Assembly (NCBI RefSeq): GCF_900156475.1
Contig: NZ_FTNR01000007.1
Span: 1 to 64,000 of the forward strand
Source: Natronorubrum thiooxidans
GTDB taxonomy: Archaea; Halobacteriota; Halobacteria; Halobacteriales; Natrialbaceae
Length of the DNA stretch: 64,000 bases
Direction of reading: 5' to 3'
Each line of letters starts with the position of its first letter. Position 1 is the first letter of the stretch. The notes under the pieces were generated by a model. That model was not told where the DNA came from and ran no database searches. It was given only the letters and a program-made list of their open reading frames with translations. This document shows positions 9,116 to 17,583 of this stretch, piece by piece. A program made the position numbers and the translations under genes.

Positions 9116-9367
9116 ATGGCAGACGCAACTGAAATCCGCGAGCAGATGATCGACGCGTTCGAAGGAGCCGACTACCCAATCTCGAGTCCGATGGACCTCG
9201 TTCCGGCACTTCCGAACGGACCCGGAACGAAATTCGAATCCGGCGACTTCTCGGTCACCGCAATGGAACTGAACACGAAAACGTCGGGCGGGGACTTCCC
9301 CTACGACGATCCCGAATCCTTCGTCGACGACATCATCGAGGACCTCAAAGAACAGGGCGAACTGTAG
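9116..9367 (+). CDS. MTH865-like family protein
   Basis: The 83-residue protein begins MADATEIREQMIDAFEGA and contains SPMDLVPALPNGPGTKFESGDFSVTAMEL, the signature of the MTH865 family (an EF-hand-like small helical fold known from a structure of the Methanothermobacter protein). Its biochemical role is unknown. The start is set by the family length and by a TATA-like box at the right distance. The frame is open further upstream but loses haloarchaeal composition there. Confidence 0.85.
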   Translation: MADATEIREQMIDAFEGADYPISSPMDLVPALPNGPGTKFESGDFSVTAMELNTKTSGGDFPYDDPESFVDDIIEDLKEQGEL

Positions 9368-9421
9368 ATCGGTTCGCCCACAGCGGACACGTATCGGGAT
9401 GTAAACAGTCCGATCGGCCAC

Positions 9422-9461
9422 GATACTGATTCAGTGCGCAAGATACTGATTCAGTGCGTAA
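9422..9461 (+). repeat. 20-bp tandem duplication
   Basis: Two head-to-tail copies of gatactgattcagtgcgcaa (9422-9441) and gatactgattcagtgcgtaa (9442-9461) differ at one base. They lie about 290 bases before the PAS/GAF regulator's chosen start. A period of 20 bases is two helical turns, which would fit cooperative protein binding. Confidence 0.8.
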
Positions 9462-9542
9462 GCGACATCGAAAGTGGGTCGTCCGGACTCGGCTCAAGAC
9501 GCCTTCGGCCCGTGTTTTCGAGGGGTTATCGGCCCGATTGAA

Positions 9543-9578
9543 ATGTACACCGTGTACACAGTGTAGACAGTGTGAACT
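9543..9578 (+). repeat. Four 9-bp quasi-repeats containing a TGTACA palindrome
   Basis: Units atgtacacc, gtgtacaca, gtgtagaca and gtgtgaact run head to tail. The first two form a near palindrome, tgtacac-cg-tgtaca. Read in the frame of the downstream regulator, the array would encode cysteine every third residue (CTPCTQCRQCELC). Confidence 0.75.
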
Positions 9579-9753
9579 GTGCAGCGAGGCTGACACCACA
9601 GCGACCACTGGACCCAACGGGATCGGGAGTCGACAATCGCATTGCAAGCCGACAAATCGACTGGCCAGTAGTCTTTTGTTCTGTCATTGTGTTGTTTCCG
9701 AAAGACGCACCCGGCTAATTACGATCGGAAACCACAACAGTTTGGATTACTGC

Positions 9754-11799
9754 ATGCCCCACGAGACCCGACCCGGACCGATCCTCCACGTAACGACCGC
9801 TGACTCGAGTTCGCTCAAGCAACGGCTGCGTACCGCGACGTCGTTCGACGTTCGATCGGATTCACCGGAGACCGTTCTCGAGACTATGCTGGATTCCGAA
9901 GTCAAATCGGCCCCCGAAAACCGGGCTGAAGACGGCTCGACCGAGCTCGCTGGCATCGTCCTCGAACTCGAGTGTACGGAGCGGACGAAAACGGTACTCG
10001 AGCGCATCAACACGGAAATGCCGGCCGTTCCGACGGTCGTCGTTCCACTGGCAGGGAGTGAGGCACTTGCAGCGGCTGCAGTACGGACGAACGCGGACGA
10101 CTACGTTCAGCCCGACCGTGACGATGATCCCGTCGAACGGGTTCTCGAAGCGATCCACTCAAATCAGACTGGTGCGGCGGAGACACGACCGATAGCGAGC
10201 GCGGTCGATACCGATTACCACCGGATTCTCGCAAACGAACTGCCGGACGAAGCCTTCGTCATCAGCGCCGACGGGACCTACCTCGAGACGAGTGTCCGTC
10301 CCGACGTCGCTGATCTCGGCTCGATATCGGCCGACGAGTTGACCGGGAACCAACTCGAGGACGTGTTTCCGGACGACGTGGCCACGGAGTTACAGGCGTG
10401 TATCGACCGGACCCTCGCCACCGGCGATACCCAGTCCATCGAGTACAGCATCGAAACGACCGATGGACGCCGACAGTACGAGGGTCGAGTCGTCCCGATC
10501 GACGACCGAATTGGCGGAGCGCGCGCTGTTGTCTGGCTCGCGAGAGATATTACCGAACGGGTACAACGAGAGCGTGAACTGCGATCACAACGGAACCAAC
10601 TCGAGACACTCAACAAAATCAATGCGGTCATCGGTCAGGTAATCGAAACGCTGGTGGAGGCACGTTCCAGAGACGCGATCGAACACGAAGTCTGTGACCA
10701 GCTCGTCGACTCGGATCTGTACTGTGGTTCCTGGATCGCCGAACACACGGGTGATAGATCCCTTCGGTATCGAACCGGAGCCGGCAGTGCCACCGCGGAC
10801 CTCGAACGTGTCACCGACGCCGCCGTCGATCAGGGGTGGCTGGCACAACGGGCCGTCGAGACGGGCACGATCCAGACACAAACCGGGATTTCTGAGAATG
10901 AGACGGTTCCCGACCCGCTTCGAGACGGCGCACGTGACGCTGGCGTTCGATCCGCGATCGCCGTTCCGATCCGCCACAATGAATCGATATACGGCGTCTT
11001 GACCGTCTTCTCTGGCCGTGAGGAGGCGTTCAGTGAGGGAGAACGTGCTGGGTTCGAACTGCTCGGTGAGACGATCGGCTTTACGATCATGGCCGTCCGG
11101 AACCGCCAGCTCCTGTTTGCCGACGCAGTCATCGAACTCGAGTTTCGGATCGACGGCGGAGATACCTTTTCGTTCGACCTCTCCGAGGAGTACGACTGTA
11201 CCTGCTCGCTCGAGTGGGCTGGGACGACCTCGAACGGGCGTACCGTCCAGTATATCACGATCGAGGGGATCGATTGCGAGACGGTGCTTGAAGCAGCCAC
11301 CGCCCACGATTCGGTCGAGGAGTGTCGACGGATACACCATGGTGCCGACTGCTGTACGATCGAAATGAGCCTCTCGGAGTCGGGGGTCCGGGCACTTGCA
11401 AACCACGGAGCGACGATCAGAGAGATTACCGTCAAAAACGGTGTCGGCACCTGTCTGGTCGAGGTGTCTCAGGATGCCGATGTTCGAGAGATTGCGGATA
11501 CCCTGACCGGCGTCTACGAGAACACCGAACTCGTCGCTCGCCGGGAAGTCGACCGACCGGTGCGAACGGCAACCGAGCGGTGCAGTCGAATTCTCGATCA
11601 ACTCACCGAACGACAACTCACGACGCTTCGACTCGCCTACTACGGCGGCTTCTTCGACTGGCCACGGGAGAGCACCGGCGAAGAGGTCGCCGAAACGATG
11701 GACATCTCGCCACCCACGATGCACCAACACCTGCGGAAAGGGCTCAAGACGGTTTTAAAGGAGTTCTTCGAAATTGATAGCAGAACTGAACAAACGTAG
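9754..11799 (+). CDS. PAS/GAF sensor with bacterio-opsin-activator HTH (HTH_10)
   Basis: The 681-residue soluble regulator has, in order, a degenerate receiver-like domain (about 5-130), with strands ILHVTTAD and AVPTVVVPLAGS but no clear acceptor Asp, and a PAS domain (about 150-275, ending ARDITERVQRERELRSQ). Next come a GAF domain (about 290-440, with SAIAVPIRHNESIYGVLTVFS), the bacterio-opsin activator middle domain, and a C-terminal HTH_10 (LTERQLTTLRLAYYGGFFDWPRE...VAETMDISPPTMHQHLRKGLK). Family members respond to redox, light or small ligands and activate transcription. ATG 9754 was chosen; the frame is open to GTG 9454, but that extension is Cys-rich and of unusual codon use. A TATA-like ctaattac lies near 9714. 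Confidence 0.9.
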   Translation: MPHETRPGPILHVTTADSSSLKQRLRTATSFDVRSDSPETVLETMLDSEVKSAPENRAEDGSTELAGIVLELECTERTKTVLERINTEMPAVPTVVVPLAGSEALAAAAVRTNADDYVQPDRDDDPVERVLEAIHSNQTGAAETRPIASAVDTDYHRILANELPDEAFVISADGTYLETSVRPDVADLGSISADELTGNQLEDVFPDDVATELQACIDRTLATGDTQSIEYSIETTDGRRQYEGRVVPIDDRIGGARAVVWLARDITERVQRERELRSQRNQLETLNKINAVIGQVIETLVEARSRDAIEHEVCDQLVDSDLYCGSWIAEHTGDRSLRYRTGAGSATADLERVTDAAVDQGWLAQRAVETGTIQTQTGISENETVPDPLRDGARDAGVRSAIAVPIRHNESIYGVLTVFSGREEAFSEGERAGFELLGETIGFTIMAVRNRQLLFADAVIELEFRIDGGDTFSFDLSEEYDCTCSLEWAGTTSNGRTVQYITIEGIDCETVLEAATAHDSVEECRRIHHGADCCTIEMSLSESGVRALANHGATIREITVKNGVGTCLVEVSQDADVREIADTLTGVYENTELVARREVDRPVRTATERCSRILDQLTERQLTTLRLAYYGGFFDWPRESTGEEVAETMDISPPTMHQHLRKGLKTVLKEFFEIDSRTEQT

Positions 11800-12127
11800 C
11801 GCTGGAAGCGATAAATAGGCGAGATATGGAGAGAGGTACGGCTCGATCCGAACACGAGTTCCTGACCACACAGTCCGACCGAAAATATATCAAACGTCTG
11901 GTGTCTAAGTCATATTTACCGGGTGTGAGAGACCGGCACAAATGACAAGTAGGCTTATTCTTCACCGGAAACGTGGTGTGTTGGTCGTTCCGACACGCAG
12001 TATCACACCCACCACAGAGTCATATGTTTTCTGATACTATCGGCAGCCATCTCGAGGCGACACGTTGTGAGGGTGTCACATATATATCAAACGTCGTGAG
12101 ACTCTCGAGATAATAAACGTACTCTAT
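11800..12127. promoter_or_regulatory. Intergenic region with a lone origin box between 14-bp direct repeats
   Basis: No gene is seen. The stretch is AT-rich in places and holds an origin recognition box at 11961 and two identical 14-mers atatatcaaacgtc at 11885-11898 and 12082-12095. The second copy may supply the TATA element of the next gene. Confidence 0.6.
11961..11984 (+). promoter_or_regulatory. Isolated origin recognition box (ORB)
   Basis: TTCACCGGAAACGTGGTGTG is identical in its first 20 bases to the box at 18520 and to the reverse complement of the boxes near orc1. It lies about 5.4 kb from the orc1 start and 6 kb from the main array. It may bind Orc1 as a titration or regulatory site. 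Confidence 0.7.
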
Positions 12128-12499
12128 GTGAACCCAAACGCCGATGCAGAAAACCCGATATCGTTCGAGTGGAATGGGGACGGCGATCACGCGAGTACCG
12201 AGTTCCGCAAGCCGATCCGCGGAGGACAGAGCGCCGTGATAGCGGATACACCCGTCAACAGACTCTACGAGGGGACGGACGGTCACTACTATACCGACTG
12301 TCAAATCAGAAACCGACTCCGTACCGAACGATGGAAGCCGTGCATCCGACAGCGTGCGCCGGATCGATGGCTGGTAGAAACGAGCGATCAAAGCCTGCTG
12401 CTGTTGACACCGACCGACGAACTCCCCGCCTGGGCGGAGCTCCGGGTCGACGACCGCGGCGCTCGCGTCGTCGACACACGCCACCCACTCCCCGACTAG
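12128..12499 (+). CDS. Conserved-looking small acidic protein, function unknown
   Basis: A GTG start gives 123 residues with no recognised motif. Composition is typical of haloarchaeal soluble proteins. The middle has KPIRGGQSAVIADTPVNRLY and RWLVETSDQSLLLLTPTDELP, suggesting a small beta-rich fold. No signal peptide or membrane helix is present. It stands between the HTH_10 regulator and a PhiH-like repressor. The upstream region carries an origin box, so its expression could be tied to Orc1 binding, which is inference only. The alternative is that the frame starts a few codons later; no better start exists. Confidence 0.55.
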   Translation: MNPNADAENPISFEWNGDGDHASTEFRKPIRGGQSAVIADTPVNRLYEGTDGHYYTDCQIRNRLRTERWKPCIRQRAPDRWLVETSDQSLLLLTPTDELPAWAELRVDDRGARVVDTRHPLPD

Positions 12500-12656
12500 T
12501 CAAGAGCCCGCCGGATTACTTGCTGCCCACAGCGGTGGGGTCGATTAAAGACACAGGATCGGTGTGCAAATCGTTTCAGTCGTGACTATCATGCGACGAA
12601 CACAGATGTAACTGAGGCCTTGACGCCCACGTTAGGACGAACGGCATCAGAGACAG

Positions 12657-13010
12657 TTACTTGTCGTCGTCATGGTCGCCCTCGCCGCGGACGAAACTGG
12701 CCTGTGTATTGCCATCCTGCGTGGCATCTTCCGCGCTGGGGCCTTCGATAAGCGACTCGAAATCGTCGACATCATCGTACTGGTCGCGGTAGACGAGCGC
12801 TGCTTTCCCCATAGAGGTAATCTCGTACAGTCCAGACCGTTCTGCTGGCCCGATCTTGCAAACGAGTCCGTAATCTTCCAGTACCGGCAGCCGGGTGTTG
12901 ATGTTCTTTCGGCTTTTCCCCGTGTGTGCAGCGAGGTTCGTTGCAACGTTTCGTCCCTTGTCCTCGAGTTCCTCGAGAATCAGGAAATCAGTAGGTTGAC
13001 GCAGTTTCAC
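12657..13010 (-). CDS. PhiH1 repressor-like winged-helix regulator
   Basis: The 117-residue protein opens MKLRQPTDFLILEELEDKGRN and continues with NLAAHTGKSRKNINTRLPVLEDYGLV (winged-helix recognition part) and SGLYEITSMGKAAL (wing). This is the layout of haloarchaeal homologues of the phage PhiH repressor. The C-terminal 35 residues are acidic and low in complexity. It has its own upstream palindrome around the TATA box (13027-13049), which suggests self-repression. No other phage genes lie nearby, so it is probably a domesticated host regulator. Confidence 0.8.
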   Translation of the reverse strand: MKLRQPTDFLILEELEDKGRNVATNLAAHTGKSRKNINTRLPVLEDYGLVCKIGPAERSGLYEITSMGKAALVYRDQYDDVDDFESLIEGPSAEDATQDGNTQASFVRGEGDHDDDK

Positions 13011-13311
13011 TATCGTTCACTCTCATTACCCACTATATTTCCAGTGGTAACTAATACTTTCGACTTTCCTGCTTGTGTTTTATACCGCGATCAGTGTCGA
13101 AAACAGAACAGTCAGCCCGAACCTCGAAAACCCGGTCTCGAATCGAACAGATATCGCGGGGCGAGAAACACATCGATACTGCCGAATACAGGGACAAGCG
13201 GATCGATCAGTATCCTCGCTGCAGCCGGTTCTGAGGAACCACCGTGCCCTCTCTCTGTTGTCAGGGATGTACTGGCCCACCATCCTGAGGACCGGTGATC
13301 CCCCACCGGAT
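13011..13311. other. Gene-free stretch between repressor and otsB
   Basis: Apart from the repressor promoter at its left edge, nothing coding is supported. It lies upstream of the repressor gene and downstream of otsB. Confidence 0.5.
13027..13049 (-). promoter_or_regulatory. Palindromic operator around the repressor TATA box
   Basis: taccca-cta and agtggta arms (13027 and 13043) flank tatattt, which reads AAATATAG on the gene strand and sits 23-30 bases before the ATG at 13010. A repressor bound here would block TBP/TFB, so the gene probably controls itself. Confidence 0.5.
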
Positions 13312-14121
13312 TCAACTCTCGAGGAGGTCGACGCCGACCGAGTCGAGCCAGTTCAACACTGTCGCAACCGCGGTCGGGGAGTCGACTCGATAGGAGGCCG
13401 CAGACGGTTCATCGCCACTAACTCTGATGCCGATTCCATCGGGTTCGACGGTCCGGAACGCCGATTCGTCGGTTACGTCGTCACCGATATAGATCGGCAC
13501 CGTCTCGGAGGGCATCTCCGACGCGATCAACGCGACCGCATCCCCCTTATCCCAGGACACTGACGGTCCGATTTCGAAGATTCGTTTCCCGGTCGAAACC
13601 TCGAGCGAGCCATCACCGAGTCGGTCGACAACCGCATGTGTCTGCCGCCGAACAACCGACCTGACGCTGGCAGGGACGGACCTGACGTGGACCGTCCCCG
13701 TCAGTCGTTTGTTTTCGATCCGACAGTTCGGGATCGGCTCGAGGACCGTCTCGAGTGTTTCACAGACCGCCTCGAGTCGCGACATCCGTTGGCGGGCAAC
13801 TGGGTGGACCGTAACCGATCCGTGGCGAGACAGTTCGAGGCCGTGATTCCCGGCATACGTCTTCGGCCCATCGATACGGTCACGAACGTCTGCCAGCGCG
13901 CGACCGCTGACGATTGCCGTCGACACCGCGGGCTCTGTGGCGAGCGACGCCACCGCAGCCTCGTTTTCCGGCGTCGGCGCCGCCGCATCCGGGTCGTCGA
14001 CGATCGGTGCCAGCGTCCCATCGAAGTCCAGACAGAGGAGGAGTCGCGACGCCGACGCAAGCCTCGAGCGGATCCGATCCCGATGCTCGTCGATCGGACG
14101 GGGAGGAGTCGTTGGCGACAT
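13312..14121 (-). CDS. otsB: Trehalose-6-phosphate phosphatase
   Basis: The 269-residue HAD-superfamily enzyme removes phosphate from trehalose 6-phosphate to give trehalose, a compatible solute. Motif I is DFDGTLAP with nucleophile Asp32 and acid Asp34. Motif II is IVSGR (70-74). Lys192 in DKGDA and the metal-binding GDDVTDES (213-220) complete the site. Its ATG lies 3 bases after the otsA stop, so it is translated with otsA. Length matches the family. Confidence 0.93.
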   Translation of the reverse strand: MSPTTPPRPIDEHRDRIRSRLASASRLLLCLDFDGTLAPIVDDPDAAAPTPENEAAVASLATEPAVSTAIVSGRALADVRDRIDGPKTYAGNHGLELSRHGSVTVHPVARQRMSRLEAVCETLETVLEPIPNCRIENKRLTGTVHVRSVPASVRSVVRRQTHAVVDRLGDGSLEVSTGKRIFEIGPSVSWDKGDAVALIASEMPSETVPIYIGDDVTDESAFRTVEPDGIGIRVSGDEPSAASYRVDSPTAVATVLNWLDSVGVDLLES

Positions 14122-14124
14122 CGG

Positions 14125-15900
14125 CTACACTGACGACGTCCGTTCGTAAGGATCGAAATCCGAGTCCGAATCCGGGTCCGAGTCCGAATCTGCCTCCGAA
14201 TTCGAGTCGAACTCCCGCTCGGCATCGGAATCAGCAACTCGAGTCGCATCATCGCGGAGTGTCTCGTTTCGGACGCGACGTATCCAGTCGAACTGGGCTG
14301 TCATCCACCACTCGAGGTTCCCATCGAAGACCCGTTTTCGAAGCGTATTCATCCGGAGATGGCGTTCGGCGGGCGACAGCGAGAGTGCCCGCTCGAGTTG
14401 ACGGGCAACACCGTCGGTATCGGTCGGATCGATTGTGAGCGCATGAGAGCCGAGCGTCTCGTGAGCACCCGTTCCCTGACTCAACAGCAACATCCCGTCA
14501 CCGTCGACGCTCGACGCGACGTACTCCTGTGCGACCAAGTTCATCCCGTCGACCAGCGGACTGACGATCATCAAGTCTGCACGTCGGTACAGCGCACAGA
14601 GCTCCGCCGCCGAGAGATAGTCTTCGGTGTAGACGATCGGATTCCACGCCTGCGTGCCGAATCGCTGATTGATCCGTTCGACTTCGCTCCGGACGAACTC
14701 GCCGTATCGTTCGTAGGCCGGAATGTCGGTTCGAGACGGTGTCGCCGTCTGGACGAACGTGAACTCGCCGTGGGACGACGGGTTCCACTCGAGAAACCGT
14801 TCGACCGCAGCCAGCCGTTCGGGGATCCCTTTCGTATAATCGAGTCGGTCGACACCAAGGCCGATGACGTTCTCGCGTGCGATATCGTATCGGTCGAACA
14901 GCGAGGAGCGTTGTGACGCCGAGACGGACCGGGCGTCCTGATCGTAGGATTCGGCGTCAATACCCATCGGCGTTGCAACGACGCGAGTCGTCTGCTCACC
15001 GGACGTAACGGTCCGTCGGTCCCAGTCGACGTCAGCGGCCGGGAGATATCGGTGGACACAATCGAGAAAGCGCTCGGCGTATCGGTCGACGTGAAAGCCA
15101 AGCAGGTCGTTTCCGAGCAGTCCCTCGAGAAGTGTTCTGCCGGCCGGACAGTGCTGGAACGTCGTCGATGTCGGCCACGGTATGTGCCAGAACTGGGCAA
15201 CGGTCGTCGACTGTGGGACTCGATCACGGATCATTTGCGATGCGAGTGCGAAGTGATAATCCTGAAGCCAGACTACCGAGTCAGCGGTCGCGTGCTCACG
15301 TACTGCCTCGGCGAAGCGCTCGTTGACCGTCCGATACCATTCGAAATCGTTCGATCTGGTTTCGACGAGATCCGTAAATCCATGGCACAATGGCCAGAGG
15401 ACGCGGTTACTGAACCCATAGTAGTAGGAATCGATCGCCTCGTCCGAGAGCGCGATCCGCTGGAGCGTATAGGATGGATCGTTCGGTGGGACAGCCACGC
15501 AGTCGTGCTCGTCAGTGACGTCGAAGTCAGCGTCGCCATCGCCCCAGGCGATCCAGGTTCCCGCCGCCTGCTGCAAAACCGGATCGAGCCCAGCAGTCAG
15601 CCCGCCTGTCGGTTCGTCGACCGTGATCGGACGGGTGTCGGTCTCGTCAGTCGATTCTGGAACCGTCTCATCAGTCCCTGTCGCCGCGTCCGCAGTCGTG
15701 GCCGGCCGATCGCTACCGGCGGTCGATGCCGCCGTGTCGTATTCGTGTCGATACGGTTGCCGATTCGAGACGACGATCAGAGAATTCGGACAGGTCGGTC
15801 CGTCGGACCCTGTCCCGTCAGTCCTCCGGCCGCCTCCATCGGCCCGTAGCTGTCGGTTACTCGGAGCCGTCAACGACAATCGCTCGTCGGTAACTCGCAT
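14125..15900 (-). CDS. otsA: Trehalose-6-phosphate synthase (GT20)
   Basis: The 591-residue glycosyltransferase joins a nucleotide-glucose to glucose 6-phosphate. The GT20 core starts at SLIVVSNRQPY (about residue 40) and shows VVWLQDYHFAL, FWHIPWPTS, GLGVDRLDYTKGIPERL (donor-site Arg and Lys) and DGMNLVAQEYVAS near the C-terminus. It is longer than bacterial OtsA because of an acidic insert at about 56-95 and a Ser/Asp/Glu-rich tail (about 555-585) written in hexamer-like DNA repeats. It is followed immediately by otsB, a normal osmoprotectant pair. The start at 15900 is the first plausible ATG; a start nearer residue 39 is possible. Confidence 0.92.
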   Translation of the reverse strand: MRVTDERLSLTAPSNRQLRADGGGRRTDGTGSDGPTCPNSLIVVSNRQPYRHEYDTAASTAGSDRPATTADAATGTDETVPESTDETDTRPITVDEPTGGLTAGLDPVLQQAAGTWIAWGDGDADFDVTDEHDCVAVPPNDPSYTLQRIALSDEAIDSYYYGFSNRVLWPLCHGFTDLVETRSNDFEWYRTVNERFAEAVREHATADSVVWLQDYHFALASQMIRDRVPQSTTVAQFWHIPWPTSTTFQHCPAGRTLLEGLLGNDLLGFHVDRYAERFLDCVHRYLPAADVDWDRRTVTSGEQTTRVVATPMGIDAESYDQDARSVSASQRSSLFDRYDIARENVIGLGVDRLDYTKGIPERLAAVERFLEWNPSSHGEFTFVQTATPSRTDIPAYERYGEFVRSEVERINQRFGTQAWNPIVYTEDYLSAAELCALYRRADLMIVSPLVDGMNLVAQEYVASSVDGDGMLLLSQGTGAHETLGSHALTIDPTDTDGVARQLERALSLSPAERHLRMNTLRKRVFDGNLEWWMTAQFDWIRRVRNETLRDDATRVADSDAEREFDSNSEADSDSDPDSDSDFDPYERTSSV

Positions 15901-16105
15901 TCGCTGCTATTGGACAGCCTCGTCCCGGGTTGATTCGTGGCTTGCACCAGCATGGGTGTCTAATAGTGTCCCGATACTGGCCGAAATCAACTGACCATCC
16001 AACCGGCGTGACTATCCGTTCAACGGTCCGAAGAGACACGGACGAGTCTGACACGCCACAGAATCATTGATTTGCAAACAGTATCGAGAGTCGAGCAGCG
16101 AGGAG

Positions 16106-16126
16106 ACACCACGTTTCCGGTGAAAC
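16106..16126 (-). promoter_or_regulatory. ORB just downstream of orc1
   Basis: acaccacgtttccggtgaaa reads leftward relative to the right-hand array. It sits about 60 bases past the orc1 stop codon, between orc1 and otsA, so it may also influence the otsA promoter region. Confidence 0.75.
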
Positions 16127-16186
16127 AGCCGTTTGTCTCGTCCAGAGTGGTCGGTACTGGAAGGTCATCCGTTTATCAGAGGTCGG

Positions 16187-17392
16187 TCATGCGTCGTCCG
16201 TCTCGACGAGTACCTTCCGGACGACGTCCGGATCCTCGAGCAGTTGGTGTTCGGTGTAACTCCCCTCTGCACTTCCCCCGCTCTGACGGGATTGCTCGAT
16301 AATGTCGAGAAAGGCGTGCTCTTTCAGCAGGTCACGGACCCGACGCAACGAGAGCGTGTCGGAGCCTTCCTGGCGACAGATTTCCTCGTAAACGTCGTAG
16401 ATACGAGTCGTCCGGAAGCCGTCCTCGTCTGCGGTGTTGAGTGCAAGGACTGCAAGCGCCTGCAAAACGTACCGTGAGTGAGGTGTCGACCCCCGAATGA
16501 GCTCTCGGAACCGATCAGTTTCGGCCCGCTCACGGGCCTGGACGACGTACTCCTCGCGAACGGTCTCGTTACCGGTGGACTGAGCAATCTCGCCTGCATA
16601 CCGAAGGATATCGATCGCCTTCCGGGCGTCACCGTGTTCTCGAGCGGCAAGCGCTGCAGCCCGTGGAATAACTGACGAATCGAGGACCCCATCTTTGAAC
16701 GCGTCGCTACGGGCCTGCATGATGTCTCGAAGCTGATTCGCGTCGTATGGCGGGAAGACGAACTCGCGTTCACAAAGACTCGACTTGACTCGTTCGTCCA
16801 TCCGATCTTTGTACTTGATCTTGTTGCTGATCCCGATCACGCCGATCTTGCACGACTCGAGTTTGCCGGCCTCGCCCGCACGCGAGAGTTGCATAAGAAT
16901 ATCGTCGTCGTCGAGTTTGTCGACCTCGTCTAAGATGATGAGGACGACCTCGAACTGTGTATCCAACACTCGCCAGAGGCGCTTGTAGTATGTCGATGTA
17001 CTGAGTCCTTTGTCGGGAATCTTGACATCAGTGACTGCCGAATCGTTCAACGAGTGGGCGATCGTCTGGACCGCCTGGGTCTCCGTGCTATCCTGCGCAC
17101 AGTCGACGTAGGCGAACTTGGCCGTGACACCCTCTTCTTTCGCAACGCGAACGAGCTGTTCGGAGATATGTTTGGCACAGAGCGATTTTCCAGTCCCAGT
17201 TTTTCCATAGATAAGGAGATTGCTCGGACTCTGGCCGAAAATGGCGGGGTTGACGGCATTCGCGAGTTCCGCAATCTCGTCGTCTCGACCGACAATTCGC
17301 CCCTCCTCGGGGAGGTGATTGATCTCGAGCAACTCCTTGTTCTCGAAGATCGGATCGTCACGGGTAAAGAGGTCATCGCCGGAACTCGACAT
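16187..17392 (-). CDS. orc1: Orc1/Cdc6 origin-recognition protein
   Basis: The 401-residue AAA+ initiator binds origin recognition boxes and loads the MCM helicase. Seen are Walker A GKTGTGKS (63-70), Walker B LIILDEVD (151-158), the sensor-1 region IGVIGISNK, the sensor-2 region EHGDARKAIDIL, and a C-terminal winged helix from about 300 (STPHSRYVLQALAVLALN to the end) that contacts DNA. Length is normal for the family. It is divergent from the adjacent AT-rich origin, and an ORB lies between its TATA-like sequence and ATG, implying autoregulation. Which of the host's Orc paralogues it is cannot be told from this window. Confidence 0.96.
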   Translation of the reverse strand: MSSSGDDLFTRDDPIFENKELLEINHLPEEGRIVGRDDEIAELANAVNPAIFGQSPSNLLIYGKTGTGKSLCAKHISEQLVRVAKEEGVTAKFAYVDCAQDSTETQAVQTIAHSLNDSAVTDVKIPDKGLSTSTYYKRLWRVLDTQFEVVLIILDEVDKLDDDDILMQLSRAGEAGKLESCKIGVIGISNKIKYKDRMDERVKSSLCEREFVFPPYDANQLRDIMQARSDAFKDGVLDSSVIPRAAALAAREHGDARKAIDILRYAGEIAQSTGNETVREEYVVQARERAETDRFRELIRGSTPHSRYVLQALAVLALNTADEDGFRTTRIYDVYEEICRQEGSDTLSLRRVRDLLKEHAFLDIIEQSRQSGGSAEGSYTEHQLLEDPDVVRKVLVETDDA

Positions 17393-17401
17393 AGATTACA
17401 G

Positions 17402-17422
17402 ACACCACGTTTCCGGTGAAAC
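17402..17422 (-). promoter_or_regulatory. ORB within the orc1 promoter
   Basis: acaccacgtttccggtgaaa ends 10 bases before the orc1 start codon (17392). On the gene strand a TATA-like aacagtaaag lies just beyond it, so Orc1 bound here would cover the start of transcription. Confidence 0.85.
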
Positions 17423-17540
17423 GTCTTTACTGTTTGGACTTGAATCCGGAAAACCGATGAGAGCCGTAGATTTCGGCAAGAGAGCCGTTCTCAAGCAGGT
17501 GGGTGAAACGAAAGTTCTTCGTGGGGAAAACGGAGCACAC

Positions 17541-17563
17541 ACACACCACGTTTCCGGTGAAAC
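17541..17563 (-). promoter_or_regulatory. ORB, inner left copy
   Basis: acacaccacgtttccggtga, followed by aacggggaaaatgggggt. It is the left box closest to the AT-rich region of the exact family type. Confidence 0.88.
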
Positions 17564-17583
17564 GGGGAAAATGGGGGTAAGGG

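Noticed and set aside
9454-9753. N-terminal extension of the HTH_10 regulator as the annotated start
   Set aside because: Unusual codons and a Cys-rich repeat; ATG 9754 follows a TATA-like box and a normal N-terminus. Kept as a finding because the repeat is striking.
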